DNA of 64,000 nt from the NCBI GenBank assembly GCA_000621185.1, contig KK211222.1, forward strand, positions 1 to 64,000, written 5' to 3'. Both the position numbers and the translations under genes were made by a program. Position 1 is the stretch's first letter; each line of letters starts with the position of its first letter. The notes under the pieces are model-generated. The model searched no databases and was not told where the DNA came from. It saw only the letters and a list, made by a program, of their open reading frames with translations. Origin of the DNA: Franconibacter pulveris DSM 19144 (GTDB taxonomy: Bacteria > Pseudomonadota > Gammaproteobacteria > Enterobacterales > Enterobacteriaceae). Below are positions 19,030 to 30,587 of this stretch, piece by piece.

Positions 19030-19473
19030 ATGCCATTCAAGCACCCTGTTTCGGTACTGGTCGTCATTTATGCGCAAGATACCGGACGGGTGCTGATGTT
19101 GCAGCGGCGGGACGACCCCGATTTCTGGCAGTCGGTCACCGGCAGCCTGGAGGCGGGGGAGAGTCCACGCGAGGCCGCGCAGCGTGAAGTAAAGGAAGAG
19201 GTCGAGGTGGACGTTGCCCTGGAGCAACTTGAGCTAATCGACTGTCAGCGCTGCGTGGAGTTTGAAATCTTTCCTCATTTGCGTCATCGCTACGCGCCGG
19301 GGATTATACGCAATACGGAATACTGGTTCTGTCTTGCGTTGCCGAGCGAAAGGCCGGTAAGCATCAGCGAGCATCTGGCTTATCGGTGGGAGGAGGCGCA
19401 TGCCGCCGCCGCCCTGACTAAGTCGTGGAGCAACCGGCAGGCGATTGAAGAGTTTGTAATTGATGCCGCCTGA
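19030..19473 (+). CDS. nudB: Dihydroneopterin triphosphate diphosphatase NudB
   Basis: Nudix hydrolase of 147 residues that removes pyrophosphate from dihydroneopterin triphosphate in folate synthesis. The Nudix box [20 protein letters not shown] is complete (about residues 38-57), including the REVKEE metal ligands. The gene starts one base after the aspS stop codon, indicating coupled translation. Confidence 0.95.
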   Translation: MPFKHPVSVLVVIYAQDTGRVLMLQRRDDPDFWQSVTGSLEAGESPREAAQREVKEEVEVDVALEQLELIDCQRCVEFEIFPHLRHRYAPGIIRNTEYWFCLALPSERPVSISEHLAYRWEEAHAAAALTKSWSNRQAIEEFVIDAA

Positions 19474-19496
19474 TTAAGGCGCTTTTGGAGATTGTT

Positions 19497-20237
19497 ATGG
19501 CAGGTCATAGTAAATGGGCCAACACGAAACACCGCAAAGCGGCACAGGATGCCAAGCGCGGTAAGATTTTCACCAAGATTATTCGCGAGCTGGTGACAGC
19601 GGCGCGTCTGGGCGGCGGCGATCCGGGTTCTAACCCGCGTCTGCGCGCGGCTATCGACAAAGCGCTGTCAAACAACATGACGCGCGACACCCTGAACCGC
19701 GCTATCGCGCGCGGCGTCGGCGGCGATGAAGACGCGAACATGGAAACCATCATTTACGAAGGCTACGGCCCGGGCGGCACCGCCGTGATGGTGGAATGTC
19801 TCTCCGACAACCGCAACCGTACCGTAGCGGAAGTGCGTCATGCGTTCAGCAAGTGCGGCGGCAACCTCGGCACCGACGGCTCCGTCGCTTACCTGTTCAG
19901 CAAGAAAGGGGTTATCTCCTTCGAAGCGGGCGACGAAGACACCATCATGGAAGCGGCGCTGGAAGCGGGCGCGGAAGATGTCGTGACTTACGACGACGGC
20001 GCAATCGACGTTTACACCGCCTGGGAAGAGATGGGCGCGGTGCGCGACGCGCTGGAAGCGGCGGGCCTGAAAGCGGACAACGCTGAAGTCTCGATGATCC
20101 CTTCCACCAAAGCGGATATGGACGTAGACACTGCGCCGAAGCTGCTGCGTCTTATCGACATGCTGGAAGACTGCGACGACGTGCAGGAGGTTTACCACAA
20201 CGGTGAGATCTCCGACGAAGTAGCAGCCACCCTGTGA
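19497..20237 (+). CDS. yebC: YebC/PmpR-family protein (TACO1 family)
   Basis: Cytoplasmic protein of 246 residues beginning [20 protein letters not shown], the family signature. Members are described as transcriptional regulators and, more recently, as ribosome-associated factors that relieve stalling at proline stretches. The ATG at 19497 is chosen over a TTG 12 bases earlier because it begins the signature and has GGAG upstream. It lies between nudB and ruvC on one strand, as in E. coli. Confidence 0.95.
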   Translation: MAGHSKWANTKHRKAAQDAKRGKIFTKIIRELVTAARLGGGDPGSNPRLRAAIDKALSNNMTRDTLNRAIARGVGGDEDANMETIIYEGYGPGGTAVMVECLSDNRNRTVAEVRHAFSKCGGNLGTDGSVAYLFSKKGVISFEAGDEDTIMEAALEAGAEDVVTYDDGAIDVYTAWEEMGAVRDALEAAGLKADNAEVSMIPSTKADMDVDTAPKLLRLIDMLEDCDDVQEVYHNGEISDEVAATL

Positions 20238-20370
20238 CAGCAGCCCGCTTCATTGTGGCGGGCGCTTCCTTCTCCTCTGAGCGCGGCCTGACCGCGCTCA
20301 GGGAGCGGCAGGGGAAAGCGGCTCTCCGGCAAGCCGGACGGCGGTTATCCCTTCGCGGCGGAGAAGCGTG

Positions 20371-20892
20371 ATGTCTATTATTCTCGGTATTGATCCCGGT
20401 TCGCGCATCACCGGTTACGGTGTTATCCGCCAGACGGGGCGACAGCTTACCTATCTTGGCAGCGGTTGTATCCGCACCAACATCGCCGATCTTCCCTCGC
20501 GATTAAAGCTAATCTACGCGGGCGTCAGCGAAATCATCACCCAGTTCCATCCGGATTACTTCGCCATCGAGCAGGTATTTATGGCGAAAAACGCTGACTC
20601 TGCGCTTAAGCTTGGGCAGGCCAGGGGCGCGGCGATTGTCGCGGCGGTTAACCACGAACTGCCGGTGTTTGAATATGCGGCGCGTCAGGTGAAGCAGACG
20701 GTGGTCGGCATTGGCAGCGCGGAAAAAAGCCAGGTGCAGCATATGGTGCGCACGCTGCTTAAGCTGCCCGCGAACCCCCAGGCGGATGCCGCAGATGCGC
20801 TGGCTATCGCCATTACCCACTGTCATGTCAGCCAGAACGCCGCGCAGGTCAGCGAATCGCGCCTGAACCTGGCGCGGGGCCGTCTGCGCTGA
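20371..20892 (+). CDS. ruvC: Crossover junction endodeoxyribonuclease RuvC
   Basis: Holliday-junction resolvase of 173 residues that cuts junctions moved by RuvAB. Acidic catalytic residues are visible: Asp in LGIDPGSR near the N-terminus, Glu in YFAIEQVF, and the two Asp in [10 protein letters not shown] near residue 140. An in-frame GTG lies 3 bases earlier; the ATG gives the family start. Unlike ruvAB it has no LexA box. In E. coli yebB separates it from ruvA; here only about 165 bases lie between. Confidence 0.96.
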   Translation: MSIILGIDPGSRITGYGVIRQTGRQLTYLGSGCIRTNIADLPSRLKLIYAGVSEIITQFHPDYFAIEQVFMAKNADSALKLGQARGAAIVAAVNHELPVFEYAARQVKQTVVGIGSAEKSQVQHMVRTLLKLPANPQADAADALAIAITHCHVSQNAAQVSESRLNLARGRLR

Positions 20893-20986
20893 AGAAGCCA
20901 AAAAAGCGCGCTGCGTCGTAAAATCCCCCTTCTCCGGACGTCGGACGACAAAAAGTGCGCTTTTTAACGGTTTGTTTTTTTATCTG

Positions 20987-21013
20987 AGGCTGGATACCTA
21001 TCCAGCCTTTTTT
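20987..21013 (+). promoter_or_regulatory. LexA (SOS) box of ruvAB, also a hairpin with T run
   Basis: CTGGATACCTATCCAG at 20990-21005 matches the known ruvAB LexA operator form (CTGG-N8-CCAG type of the CTGT-N8-ACAG consensus). It is the centre of a 9-bp hairpin (AGGCTGGAT, 20987-20995, with ATCCAGCCT, 21000-21008) followed by T residues, so the same bases may also end ruvC transcription. A -10-like TATGAT lies at 21015-21020. Confidence 0.85.
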
Positions 21014-21058
21014 ATATGATAGGCTCACTTTTTTCGCTAGTTAACGCAGGAGCGCATC

Positions 21059-21670
21059 GTGATAGGCCGACTCAGAGGCATCGTACTGGAAAAACAGCCC
21101 CCGCTGGTATTGCTGGAAGCGGGCGGCGTCGGTTATGAAGTCCATATGCCGATGACCTGCTTTTATGAACTGCCGGAAACCGGCAATGAAGCAGTGGTCT
21201 TTACCCATTTTGTGGTGCGCGAAGATGCGCAGTTGCTGTTTGGTTTTAACAACAAGCAGGAGCGCACGCTGTTCCGCGAGCTTATCAAGGTCAACGGCGT
21301 AGGCCCTAAGCTTGCGCTCGCTATTCTTTCCGGCATGTCCGCCCAGCAGTTCGTTAACGCCGTTGAGCGTGAAGAACCCGCTATGCTGGTGAAGCTGCCG
21401 GGCATCGGCAAAAAAACCGCCGAGCGTCTGGTGGTGGAGATGAAAGATCGCTTCAAAGGGTTGCACGGCGATCTCTTTACGCCAGCGGCGGATCTGGTGC
21501 TGGCGTCGCCTGCCGGTCCGCAGCCGGACGACGCGGAAGCAGAAGCGGTTGCCGCGCTGGTGGCGCTGGGTTATAAACCGCAGGAAGCCAGCCGCATGGT
21601 CAGTAAAATTGCCCGCCCGGACGCAGACAGTGAAACCCTGATCCGCGAAGCGCTGCGCGCGGCATTGTGA
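21059..21670 (+). CDS. ruvA: Holliday junction branch migration subunit RuvA
   Basis: Tetrameric junction-binding protein that loads the RuvB helicase. The 203-residue product has the N-terminal OB domain ([15 protein letters not shown]), the helix-hairpin-helix region with [13 protein letters not shown] and [12 protein letters not shown], and the C-terminal RuvB-contact domain with [14 protein letters not shown]. Translation starts at GTG, as in E. coli, with AGGAG upstream. It is SOS-induced through the LexA box about 55-70 bases before the start and is 8 bases from ruvB. Confidence 0.97.
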   Translation: MIGRLRGIVLEKQPPLVLLEAGGVGYEVHMPMTCFYELPETGNEAVVFTHFVVREDAQLLFGFNNKQERTLFRELIKVNGVGPKLALAILSGMSAQQFVNAVEREEPAMLVKLPGIGKKTAERLVVEMKDRFKGLHGDLFTPAADLVLASPAGPQPDDAEAEAVAALVALGYKPQEASRMVSKIARPDADSETLIREALRAAL

Positions 21671-21675
21671 GGTAG

Positions 21676-22689
<1,014 letters not shown>

Positions 22690-22700
22690 AACAGAAATAA

Positions 22701-22728
22701 AAAAGGCGCCGCAATGGGCGCCTTTTTT
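22701..22728. terminator. Bidirectional terminator between ruvB and znuB
   Basis: AAAAGGCGCC pairs with GGCGCCTTTT around a 6-nt loop. T runs follow on both strands, so it can end ruvB from the left and znuB from the right. Confidence 0.85.
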
Positions 22729-22739
22729 ATGGATAGCGC

Positions 22740-23525
22740 TCAGGCCGGCATGCGTTTTGTCATGGTGAGAATGAACAGCAGCGCGGCGCACAGCACCACG
22801 GAAGGGCCCGCCGGGGTGTCGTAAAAGGCGGAAAAAGTGAGGCCGCCAGTCACTGCCAGCATGCCGATTATCACCGCAAAGCCCGCCATTTGCTCCGGCG
22901 TGCGGGCGAAGCGTCGCGCCGTAGCAGCCGGGATAATCAGCAGTGAAGTGATAATCAGCGCGCCGACAAACTTCATCGCCACGCCAATCGTCAGCGCTGT
23001 CACCAGCATCAGCAAAAGCTTCACGCGCTGCAGACGAACGCCGTCCACAAACGCCAGGTCGGCGCTGATGGTCATGGCGAGCAGGCTGCGCCACTGCCAG
23101 CAGAGCACGCTTATCACCACCACGACGCCAAGCGCGATAGAAACCAGATCGGCAGGCGTTACCGCCAGCAGGTCGCCAAACAGGTAAGCCATCAGATCGA
23201 CACGAATGTTTGCCATAAGGCTCACCACCACCAGCCCGAGCGAAAGCGCGCTGTGCGCCATGATGCCGAGCAGGGTGTCGATAGCGAGGTGCGGACGTTT
23301 CTCAAGCCAGACCAGACCCAGCGCCAGCAGCAGCGTGACGGCGATGACCGCGTAAAAAGGATTAACATCCAGCAGCAGCCCGAAGGCCACGCCCAGCAGC
23401 GATGCGTGCGCCAGCGTATCGCCGAAATATGACATCCTGCGCCAGACCACAAACGAGCCAAGCGGCCCGGCGGCGCAGGCGAGCAGCATCCCGGCAAGCC
23501 AGCCGGGAAGAAGAAGTTCAATCAT
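22740..23525 (-). CDS. znuB: Zinc ABC transporter permease ZnuB
   Basis: Inner-membrane permease of the high-affinity zinc importer, 261 residues, with about seven or eight hydrophobic helices and the ABC-3 family blocks [14 protein letters not shown] and [20 protein letters not shown]. Its start overlaps the znuC stop by 4 bases, so it is translationally coupled to znuC. Expression depends on the Zur-controlled divergent promoter with znuA. Confidence 0.96.
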   Translation of the reverse strand: MIELLLPGWLAGMLLACAAGPLGSFVVWRRMSYFGDTLAHASLLGVAFGLLLDVNPFYAVIAVTLLLALGLVWLEKRPHLAIDTLLGIMAHSALSLGLVVVSLMANIRVDLMAYLFGDLLAVTPADLVSIALGVVVVISVLCWQWRSLLAMTISADLAFVDGVRLQRVKLLLMLVTALTIGVAMKFVGALIITSLLIIPAATARRFARTPEQMAGFAVIIGMLAVTGGLTFSAFYDTPAGPSVVLCAALLFILTMTKRMPA

Positions 23526-24277
23526 GACTGGCCGTTTCCTCTGCGTAAAACAATCCGTCCCTGAAGGTCGTGACGATGGTTATGGTGATGGCGGTAAATG
23601 CCCAGCTGTTCCGCGCCGCGGGGGCCGAACATGGCGATAAATTCCGGGTGGGTAGAGACCACTTCCGGCGTGCCGGAGCAGCAGATATGGTGATTAAGGC
23701 AAAGCACGTCATCGGTTTTCGCCATTACCAGATGCAGATCGTGCGAGACCATCAGCACTGCGCAGTTCAGCTCCTGGCGCAGCTTATCGATAAGATCGTA
23801 AAGCGCTACCTGGCCGTTAACGTCCACGCCCTGAGTGGGTTCATCGAGCACCAGCAGCTGTGGTTCCTTGAGCAGGGCGCGGGCCAGCAGCACGCGCTGC
23901 GTTTCACCGCCGGAAAGCTTTTGCATCGGCGCGTCAATCAAATGGCCCGCCTGCACGCGTTTGAGCGCAGGCAAAATATCTGCTTTGCGGACACCGGGGC
24001 GCAGGCGCATAAAGCGGCTGACAGTGAGCGGCAGCGTGGCGTCGAGGTGCAGTTTTTGCGGCACATAGCCGATGCGCAGGCTCCTGTCGCGCTTGATAAC
24101 GCCCTCGTCGGGTGCTACCAGCCCAAGCACCACGCGCACAAGGGTGGATTTGCCTGCGCCGTTCGGCCCAAGCAGCGTAAGTATTCTTCCCGGGCGTAAT
24201 GACAGCGAAACGTCAGAAAGGACGCGGCGTTGGCCAAACGAAACGGAGATATTTTCCAGTGAAACCAAAGTAGTCAT
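23522..24277 (-). CDS. znuC: Zinc ABC transporter ATPase ZnuC
   Basis: ATP-binding subunit of the zinc importer, 251 residues. Walker [11 protein letters not shown]-loop YVPQKL, signature LSGGETQRV, Walker [11 protein letters not shown] and the switch histidine in VSHDLHLV are all visible. The C-terminal tail is rich in histidine (YRHHHNHRH), fitting zinc sensing or handling. It is divergent from znuA. Confidence 0.97.
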   Translation of the reverse strand: MTTLVSLENISVSFGQRRVLSDVSLSLRPGRILTLLGPNGAGKSTLVRVVLGLVAPDEGVIKRDRSLRIGYVPQKLHLDATLPLTVSRFMRLRPGVRKADILPALKRVQAGHLIDAPMQKLSGGETQRVLLARALLKEPQLLVLDEPTQGVDVNGQVALYDLIDKLRQELNCAVLMVSHDLHLVMAKTDDVLCLNHHICCSGTPEVVSTHPEFIAMFGPRGAEQLGIYRHHHNHRHDLQGRIVLRRGNGQS

Positions 24278-24304
24278 AGTTAATTAAGCGTTGCACAAGC
24301 TTTA

Positions 24305-24325
24305 GAATGTTATAATATCACAACC
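24305..24325. promoter_or_regulatory. Zur box in the znuA-znuCB divergent promoter
   Basis: The near-palindrome TGTTATAATATCACA (24309-24323) with GAA upstream matches the E. coli Zur consensus GAAATGTTATANTATAACATTTC at its core. It lies between the divergent znuC and znuA starts, where Zur represses both under zinc sufficiency. Confidence 0.85.
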
Positions 24326-24355
24326 CTTACATTCATCACGACGATAAGACGCATT

Positions 24356-25300
24356 ATGTTACATAAAAATACGCTTCTTTTCGCTGCTGTTTCAGCAGCT
24401 TTATGGGCTGGCGCCACCGTACCTTCACAGGCCGCTGTGGTCGCTTCGCTTAAGCCGTTAGGCTTCATTGCCGCCGCCATCGCCGACGGTGTGACTCCCA
24501 CGGAAGTATTACTGCCTGATGGCGCCTCTGAGCATGATTACGCATTGCGTCCATCTGATGTAAAACGCTTGCAGAATGCGGACTTAGTCGTCTGGGTTGG
24601 CCCGGAGATGGAAGCGTTCATGCAAAAGACCGTCGGCACGCTGCCCCCTCAAAAACAGCTCGCGCTGGCTGAGCTTGAAAGCGTAAAACCGCTGCTAATG
24701 AAAGGCAGCGAAGAGGACGAGCATGAGCACGGCGATGACCACCATGATGATGAAAAAGGTGACGGTCATCACCACCATGGCGACTATAACCTGCATATCT
24801 GGCTGTCACCCGAAATAGCGAAATCCTCGGCGGTTGCAATCCATAAAAAATTAGTGGAACTTATGCCGCAAAGTCGAGCCAAACTGGACGCGAACCTGCA
24901 GAACTTCGAAGCGGAACTTGACCGCACGGACAAGCAGGTGTCCACCGTGCTGACGCCACTGAAAGGTAAAGGTTATTTCGTTTTTCATGATGCTTACGGC
25001 TACTTTGAAAAACACTACGGATTGACATCACTGGGTCACTTCACCGTTAACCCCGAAATCCAGCCTGGCGCTCAGCGTTTACATGAAATCAGAACACAGT
25101 TGGTTGAGCAAAAAGCGACCTGCGTTTTTGCTGAGCCACAGTTCAGGCCAGCGGTCATTGAAGCCGTTGCCAGGGGCACGAAAGTTCGAATGGGAACTTT
25201 AGATCCACTGGGAACAGACATCAAAGTAGGGAAGAACGGCTATATGCAGTTTCTGACCGAGCTATCGAACCAGTATGCGAGCTGCCTGAAAGGAGATTAA
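24356..25300 (+). CDS. znuA: Periplasmic zinc-binding protein ZnuA
   Basis: Solute-binding protein of the ZnuABC importer, 314 residues, with a signal peptide ending about SQAA and the cluster A-I metal-binding fold. Zinc ligands are expected at the Glu-His of [11 protein letters not shown], the His after the charged loop ([11 protein letters not shown]) and the His in LGHFTVNPE. The loop near residues 122-142 is very rich in His, Asp and Glu (ending GHHHHGD), as in E. coli ZnuA. It ends ASCLKGD. Confidence 0.97.
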   Translation: MLHKNTLLFAAVSAALWAGATVPSQAAVVASLKPLGFIAAAIADGVTPTEVLLPDGASEHDYALRPSDVKRLQNADLVVWVGPEMEAFMQKTVGTLPPQKQLALAELESVKPLLMKGSEEDEHEHGDDHHDDEKGDGHHHHGDYNLHIWLSPEIAKSSAVAIHKKLVELMPQSRAKLDANLQNFEAELDRTDKQVSTVLTPLKGKGYFVFHDAYGYFEKHYGLTSLGHFTVNPEIQPGAQRLHEIRTQLVEQKATCVFAEPQFRPAVIEAVARGTKVRMGTLDPLGTDIKVGKNGYMQFLTELSNQYASCLKGD

Positions 25301-25315
25301 CGAGGAAGTGAATTT

Positions 25316-26644
25316 GTGCAACAGATAGCCCGTTCTGTCGCTCTGGCATTTAACAATCTACCCCGGCCTCATCGCGTCATGCTGGGGTCGCTTACAGTAC
25401 TGACGCTTGCGGTCGCCGTCTGGCGGCCGTATGTCTACCACCCCGAAGCAGCGCCTATCGTTAAGACCATTGAGCTTGAGAAGAATGAAGTGCGCTCTCT
25501 GCTGCCGGAAGCGAGCGAGCCGATAGACCAGGCGCCACCGGAAGAGGAAGACGAAGCCATTCCTCAGGATGAGCTTGATGACAAAACTTCGGGCGAAGCG
25601 GGCGTACATGAATATGTCGTTTCGACCGGCGACACCTTAAGCAGCGTGCTTAACCAGTACGGTATCGACATGGGCGAAATCAGCCAGCTCGCTACCGTCG
25701 ACAAAGATCTGCGTAACCTGAAAATCGGTCAGCAAATTTCCTGGACCCTGACGCCAGAAGGCGAATTGCAGCGACTGACATGGGAAATGTCGCGCCGCGA
25801 AACCCGCACCTACGATCGTCAGGCAAACGGCGGCTTCAAAATGAGCAGCGAAATCGCGCAGGGTGACTGGGTAAATAGCGTGATGAAAGGCTCCGTTGAC
25901 GGAAGCTTTGTGGCAAGCGCGAAAGAGGCGGGCCTGACCAGCGCCGAAATCAGCGCCGTCATCAAAGCGATGCAGTGGCAGATGGATTTGCGTAAGCTCA
26001 AAAAAGGCGACGAGTTCGCTGTGCTGATGTCCCATGAAATGCTGGACGGCAAGCGCGAGCAGAGCCAGTTGCTGGGCGTGCGCCTGCGCTCAGGCGGTAA
26101 AGACTATTACGCTATCCGGGCGGAAGACGGTAAATTCTACGACCGCAGCGGCTCCGGCCTTGCGAAAGGTTTCCTGCGCTTCCCGACGTCGCGTCAGTTC
26201 CGCGTCTCTTCGAACTTTAACCCGCGTCGCCTGAACCCGGTAACGGGCCGCGTTGCGCCGCACAAAGGGGTGGATTTCGCTATGCCGCAGGGCACGCCGG
26301 TGCTGGCGGTGGGCGACGGAGAAGTGGTGATGGCGAAACGCAGCGGTGCTGCGGGCTACTATGTGGCTATCCGTCACGGACGCACTTACACCACGCGTTA
26401 CATGCACCTGAAAAAACTGCTGGTGAAACCGGGCCAGAAAGTGAAACGCGGCGATCGCATCGCGCTTTCCGGCAACACCGGGCGCTCCACTGGCCCGCAC
26501 CTGCATTATGAAATCTGGATAAACCAGCAGGCAGTTAACCCGCTGACCGCGAAGCTGCCGCGTACCGAAGGGCTGACCGGCTCCGATCGTCGCGATTATC
26601 TGGCGCAGGCGAACGAGGTTATCCCGCAGCTGCGCTTTGATTAA
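25316..26644 (+). CDS. mepM: Murein DD-endopeptidase MepM
   Basis: Peptidoglycan hydrolase that cuts D-Ala-mDAP cross-links for wall growth, 442 residues. It has a single N-terminal membrane segment (about 20-38), a LysM domain (VHEYVVSTGDTLSSVLNQYG), the OapA-like middle domain and a C-terminal M23/LytM domain with zinc ligands in HKGVDFAMPQGTPV and SGNTGRSTGPHLHYEIW. GTG is the start, with AGGAAG upstream. It lies 15 bases after znuA, so it may be read from the zinc-controlled promoter as well as its own. Confidence 0.96.
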   Translation: MQQIARSVALAFNNLPRPHRVMLGSLTVLTLAVAVWRPYVYHPEAAPIVKTIELEKNEVRSLLPEASEPIDQAPPEEEDEAIPQDELDDKTSGEAGVHEYVVSTGDTLSSVLNQYGIDMGEISQLATVDKDLRNLKIGQQISWTLTPEGELQRLTWEMSRRETRTYDRQANGGFKMSSEIAQGDWVNSVMKGSVDGSFVASAKEAGLTSAEISAVIKAMQWQMDLRKLKKGDEFAVLMSHEMLDGKREQSQLLGVRLRSGGKDYYAIRAEDGKFYDRSGSGLAKGFLRFPTSRQFRVSSNFNPRRLNPVTGRVAPHKGVDFAMPQGTPVLAVGDGEVVMAKRSGAAGYYVAIRHGRTYTTRYMHLKKLLVKPGQKVKRGDRIALSGNTGRSTGPHLHYEIWINQQAVNPLTAKLPRTEGLTGSDRRDYLAQANEVIPQLRFD

Positions 26645-26661
26645 CGAATCCGCTATTAACC

Positions 26662-26693
26662 AGCCGGCGTTCTGAACGCCGGCTTTTTCTTTT
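26662..26693 (+). terminator. Intrinsic terminator of mepM
   Basis: AGCCGGCGTT (26662-26671) pairs with AACGCCGGCT (26675-26684) around a 3-nt loop, followed by a T-rich run. Confidence 0.9.
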
Positions 26694-26769
26694 GTGTGGC
26701 GGCACTCACGCCGCTAAACTATTTCCTTATTTTCTCTTTTGATAAGTTGGCTCTGGCCCGAGAACAGGC

Positions 26770-27741
26770 ATGGAAACAAAAAAAACGAACAGTGAATTTA
26801 TCCCCACCTTTGAACGCGCTTTCTTACATCCCCGTTACTGGGGAAGCTGGCTGGGCATCGGGGCCTGCGCAGCGCTTGCGCTGACGCCTCCCTCATTTCG
26901 CGACCCGCTTCTCGGTAAAATCGGGCGGCTGGCCGGCAAGTTTGGCAAAAGCGCCCGCCGTCGCGCGCGTATCAATCTGTTCTATTGCTTCCCTGAGCTC
27001 TCCGAAGCGCAGCGTGAAACCATTATCGATAATATGTTCGCCACCGCGCCGCAATCGATAGTGCTTATGGCGGAGCTTGCCTTACGCGGGCCGGAAAAGG
27101 TGCTCGATCGCGTTGACTGGCACGGAGAGGCGATTATCAACGAGATGCTTGAAAGCAAAGAGAGCGTCATCCTGCTGGTGCCGCATGGCTGGGGCGTCGA
27201 TATCCCGGCAATGCTGCTGGCCTCGCGCGGCGTGCACGTTGCGGCGATGTTCCACCATCAGGGCAACAGGCTGCTTGATTATGTCTGGAATAAAGTGCGT
27301 CTGCGCTTTGGTGGCCGCTTGCATCCGCGTCAGGACGGCATTAAGCCGTTTATTAAGTCCGTGCGGGATGGCTTCTGGGGCTACTATCTGCCGGATGAAG
27401 ATCACGGGCCGGAGCAGAGCGAATTTGTTGATTTCTTCGCGACCTATAAAGCTACGCTGCCCGCAGTGGGCAGGCTGATGAAAGTATGCCGCGCCCGCGT
27501 TATTCCGCTTTTCCCGGTTTATAACGGCAACACGCACCGTCTGGATGTGCTTGTTCGCCCGCCCATGGACGACTTGCTCAATGCGGATGACGTCACGCTG
27601 GCGCGCCGCATGAACGAAGAAGTGGAGCATTTTGTCGGCCCGCATCCTGAGCAGTACGCCTGGATCCTGAAGCTGCTGAAAACGCGCAAAGAAGGTGAGA
27701 AAGAGCCTTACCGCCGTAAGGATCTCTACCCTAAAAAATAA
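26770..27741 (+). CDS. lpxM: Lipid A myristoyltransferase LpxM (MsbB)
   Basis: Late acyltransferase of lipid A synthesis that adds the secondary myristoyl chain in the inner membrane. The 323-residue protein has one N-terminal membrane segment (about 25-42), then the HxxxxD/E-type acyltransferase motif [13 protein letters not shown] (His near 139) and the FPVYNG and [14 protein letters not shown] blocks. It has a terminator behind it. Confidence 0.96.
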   Translation: METKKTNSEFIPTFERAFLHPRYWGSWLGIGACAALALTPPSFRDPLLGKIGRLAGKFGKSARRRARINLFYCFPELSEAQRETIIDNMFATAPQSIVLMAELALRGPEKVLDRVDWHGEAIINEMLESKESVILLVPHGWGVDIPAMLLASRGVHVAAMFHHQGNRLLDYVWNKVRLRFGGRLHPRQDGIKPFIKSVRDGFWGYYLPDEDHGPEQSEFVDFFATYKATLPAVGRLMKVCRARVIPLFPVYNGNTHRLDVLVRPPMDDLLNADDVTLARRMNEEVEHFVGPHPEQYAWILKLLKTRKEGEKEPYRRKDLYPKK

Positions 27742-27798
27742 AGCCGCTCGACGGGAGCGGCTTTTTGAACCAGATAAAAGGGGCTAAAGCCCCTTTTT
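27742..27798. terminator. Tandem terminators between lpxM and pykA
   Basis: AGCCGCTC/GAGCGGCT with a T run (27742-27766) ends lpxM. A second stem AAAAGGGGC/GCCCCTTTTT (27776-27798) has T runs on both strands and can also end pykA from the opposite side. Confidence 0.85.
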
Positions 27799-29240
27799 TA
27801 TTCTACGGTCAGAATACGGGTGGTGTTGGTGGTGCCGATAGTTCCCATGACGTCGCCCTGGGTCACAATTACCAGATCGCCTGTAACCAGGTAGCCTTTA
27901 TCGCGCAGCAGGTTCACGGCATCCTGAGCGGCGACGACGCCGTCGTTAGGGCTATCGAAATAGACTGGCGTAACGCCGCGATAGAGCGCCGTCAGGTTCA
28001 GGGTATGCTCATGACGGGAGAGGGCGAAAATCGGCAAGCCAGAGCTGATACGGGAGGTCATCAGCGGCGTGCGGCCCGATTCGGTCATGGTGATGATAGC
28101 GGTGACACCTTTCAGGTGGTTGGCCGCATACATCGCCGACATGGCAATCGCCTCTTCAACGTTATCGAATTGCACATCCAGACGGTGTTTGGAAACGTTG
28201 ATGCTCGGGATCTTTTCCGCGCCCAGACAAACGCGCGCCATGGCGGCAACGGTTTCCGCCGGGTACTGTCCGGCCGCGGTTTCTGCTGAAAGCATCACGG
28301 CGTCGGTGCCATCCAGCACGGCGTTCGCCACGTCCATGACTTCCGCACGGGTCGGCATCGGGTTGGTTATCATCGACTCCATCATCTGGGTCGCGGTAAT
28401 GACGGCACGATTCAGCTTACGGGCGCGACGAATCAGCGTTTTCTGGATGCCTACCAGTTCCGGATCGCCGATTTCAACGCCCAGGTCGCCGCGGGCGACC
28501 ATCACCACGTCAGAGGCGAGAATAATGTCGTCCATCGCTTCTTCGTTGCATACCGCTTCGGCGCGTTCAACTTTCGCCACGATTTTCGCATTGCAACCTG
28601 CGTCGCGCGCCAGACGGCGGGCATAGTTAAGGTCTTCGCCGCAGCGCGGGAAGGAGACGGCCAGATAGTCAACGTCAATGGCGGCGGCGGTGATGATATC
28701 CGCCTTGTCTTTCTCGGTCAGGGCTTCGGCAGAGAGACCGCCGCCCAGCTTGTTGATGCCTTTGTTATTGGAAAGCGGGCCGCCGACGGTCACTTCCGTG
28801 AAGACTTTCATGCCCTGAACTTCCAGCACCTTAAGCTGCACGCGCCCATCATCAAGCAGCAGAATATCGCCCGGCACGACATCCGCCGGCAGGCCTTTAT
28901 AGTCGATACCGACTTTTTCTTTATCGCCTTCGCCTTTGCCGAGGTTAGCGTCAAGCAGGAACTTGTCGCCGATATTGAGGAAAACTTTGCCTTCTTTGAA
29001 GGTAGATACGCGAATTTTTGGACCCTGCAAATCGCCGAGAATGGCGACGTGGCGGCCCAGTTTCGCCGCGATTTCACGGACTTTATCCGCACGCAATTTA
29101 TGATCTTCTGGCGTGCCGTGAGAAAAATTCATGCGCACTACGTTGGCGCCCGCAGCGATAATTTTCTCCAGATTATTATCGCGGTCGGTTGCCGGGCCTA
29201 ACGTGGTAACGATTTTGGTTCTGCGAAGCCTTCTGGACAT
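27798..29240 (-). CDS. pykA: Pyruvate kinase II
   Basis: Converts phosphoenolpyruvate and ADP to pyruvate and ATP. The 480-residue protein starts [19 protein letters not shown], has [12 protein letters not shown], the catalytic lysine region [11 protein letters not shown], the metal site block [12 protein letters not shown] and the active-site [19 protein letters not shown]. These match E. coli PykA, not PykF. An in-frame longer start exists but 29240 gives the family start. The upstream gap of 115 bases to hexR is the likely promoter; HexR is known to act on such genes but I could not mark a clear site there. Confidence 0.97.
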   Translation of the reverse strand: MSRRLRRTKIVTTLGPATDRDNNLEKIIAAGANVVRMNFSHGTPEDHKLRADKVREIAAKLGRHVAILGDLQGPKIRVSTFKEGKVFLNIGDKFLLDANLGKGEGDKEKVGIDYKGLPADVVPGDILLLDDGRVQLKVLEVQGMKVFTEVTVGGPLSNNKGINKLGGGLSAEALTEKDKADIITAAAIDVDYLAVSFPRCGEDLNYARRLARDAGCNAKIVAKVERAEAVCNEEAMDDIILASDVVMVARGDLGVEIGDPELVGIQKTLIRRARKLNRAVITATQMMESMITNPMPTRAEVMDVANAVLDGTDAVMLSAETAAGQYPAETVAAMARVCLGAEKIPSINVSKHRLDVQFDNVEEAIAMSAMYAANHLKGVTAIITMTESGRTPLMTSRISSGLPIFALSRHEHTLNLTALYRGVTPVYFDSPNDGVVAAQDAVNLLRDKGYLVTGDLVIVTQGDVMGTIGTTNTTRILTVE

Positions 29241-29355
29241 GTAGTACTCCGTTGACTGAAACGTTTTGGTGTTGCGTGAACAAAATTCAGCGGATCGGAT
29301 GCTCCCCTGGAGCAAGGACCTTAACCGAATGGGTGAATGTGTGACAACTTTGTTA

Positions 29356-30231
29356 TCAATTTGATTGCTGTTGGTCGGAAATTAAAAGCTCTTTATCAAA
29401 ACGCGATTCCTTCAGCGCTTCTTTGACACGCTTCAAGTTATCCCGGAATTTCGCGCCGCGACGCAGGGTAAAACCGGTCGCCAGCACATCAATAACCGTT
29501 AATTGCGCAAGCCTTGAAACCATCGGCATATAAATATCGGTATCTTCCGGCACATCCAGCAGCAGGGCCAGGCTTGCTTCCCGCGCCAGTGGGCTACCCT
29601 GAGAGGTAAGGGCCAGCACCATGGCGTCGTTTTCCCGCGCAAGACGCGCCAGCTCGACCAGGCTTTTGGTTCGTCCGGTGTGAGAAATCAGCACCACGAC
29701 ATCATCGGCGCTGCAATTCATACAGCTCATCCGCTGCAGGACGATGTCATCGGAGTAGATAACCGGAACATTGAAGCGAAAAAATTTGTTCATGGCATCA
29801 TGCGCTACCGCCGCTGAAGAGCCCAGCCCGAAAAAAGCGATTTTTTTCGCCTGAGTGAGCAGGTCGACTGCGCGGTTCACGGCGTTCATATCAAGCGACT
29901 GGCGCACATGGTCGAGGCTCGCCATGGCGGACTCAAAAATCTTGCCGGTATAGGCCTCTACGCTGTCATCTTCATCGACATTGCGATTAACATAGGGCGT
30001 ACCGTTGGCGAGGCTTTGCGCCAGCTGGAGTTTAAAATCAGGGAAGCCTTTGGTATCAAGGCTGCGGCAGAAACGGTTCACCGTGGGTTCGCTGACGCTT
30101 GCCACGCTTGCAAGGCGAGCGATACTGGAGTGGATAGCCCGTGAGGGGGATTCCAGGATAACCTCGGCGACTTTGCGTTCAGATTTGCTCAGATTTTCCA
30201 GTTGAGACTGGATCTTTTCCAGCATATTCAT
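29356..30231 (-). CDS. hexR: DNA-binding transcriptional regulator HexR
   Basis: RpiR-family repressor of central carbon genes that senses 2-keto-3-deoxy-6-phosphogluconate. The 291-residue protein has an N-terminal helix-turn-helix ([18 protein letters not shown]) and a C-terminal SIS sugar-phosphate domain ([30 protein letters not shown]). The start at 30231 matches the family ([12 protein letters not shown]). It is divergent from zwf, whose promoter holds a clear HexR box. Confidence 0.95.
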   Translation of the reverse strand: MNMLEKIQSQLENLSKSERKVAEVILESPSRAIHSSIARLASVASVSEPTVNRFCRSLDTKGFPDFKLQLAQSLANGTPYVNRNVDEDDSVEAYTGKIFESAMASLDHVRQSLDMNAVNRAVDLLTQAKKIAFFGLGSSAAVAHDAMNKFFRFNVPVIYSDDIVLQRMSCMNCSADDVVVLISHTGRTKSLVELARLARENDAMVLALTSQGSPLAREASLALLLDVPEDTDIYMPMVSRLAQLTVIDVLATGFTLRRGAKFRDNLKRVKEALKESRFDKELLISDQQQSN

Positions 30232-30587
30232 CGCTAGTATGGGACTCATGGAAAGGGCGAAAACACGAAAAGGTGTCTTCGCGATGCATTTTAGCCAGAA
30301 TATACTCCTGCAGGATAAGCAGGGGGTAATTTCCACCCGATAATGTTGTTGTTTTTTTTCAGAACTTGATCGCGGTCTGATTTTGGCGGGCGGCGAAAAG
30401 CGTGAAAAATCATCAGTGAAGGGTTACGGTGGCGCTTTATTTATCACTGTGTGCCTTCACCGATCGTTTCTTACGAAGAGTGCTACGGTAAAGAGTTCCG
30501 TGAAAGCCGTAAAAGCAGTACAGTGCAATGTAAGAAAATTACAAATAAACCTGGCAGACCAGGTTATCCGAAACGAAGGAGAATGAC
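30232..30587. promoter_or_regulatory. hexR-zwf divergent regulatory region
   Basis: This 356-base gap has no gene. It contains a HexR-type box TGTAAGAAAATTACA (30529-30543), a near-perfect match to TGTAATWWWATTACA. It also has a candidate SoxS/MarA/Rob box whose complement reads AAGGCACACAGTGATAAAT (30439-30457). Both agree with known control of zwf in E. coli by carbon status and by superoxide. The zwf -10 and -35 were not resolved with confidence. Confidence 0.7.

Noticed and set aside
20900-20965. Second terminator behind ruvC
   Set aside because: AAAAAGCGC and GCGCTTTTT can pair, but the loop is over 40 bases and the stem is short, so the hairpin at 20987-21013 is the better candidate.
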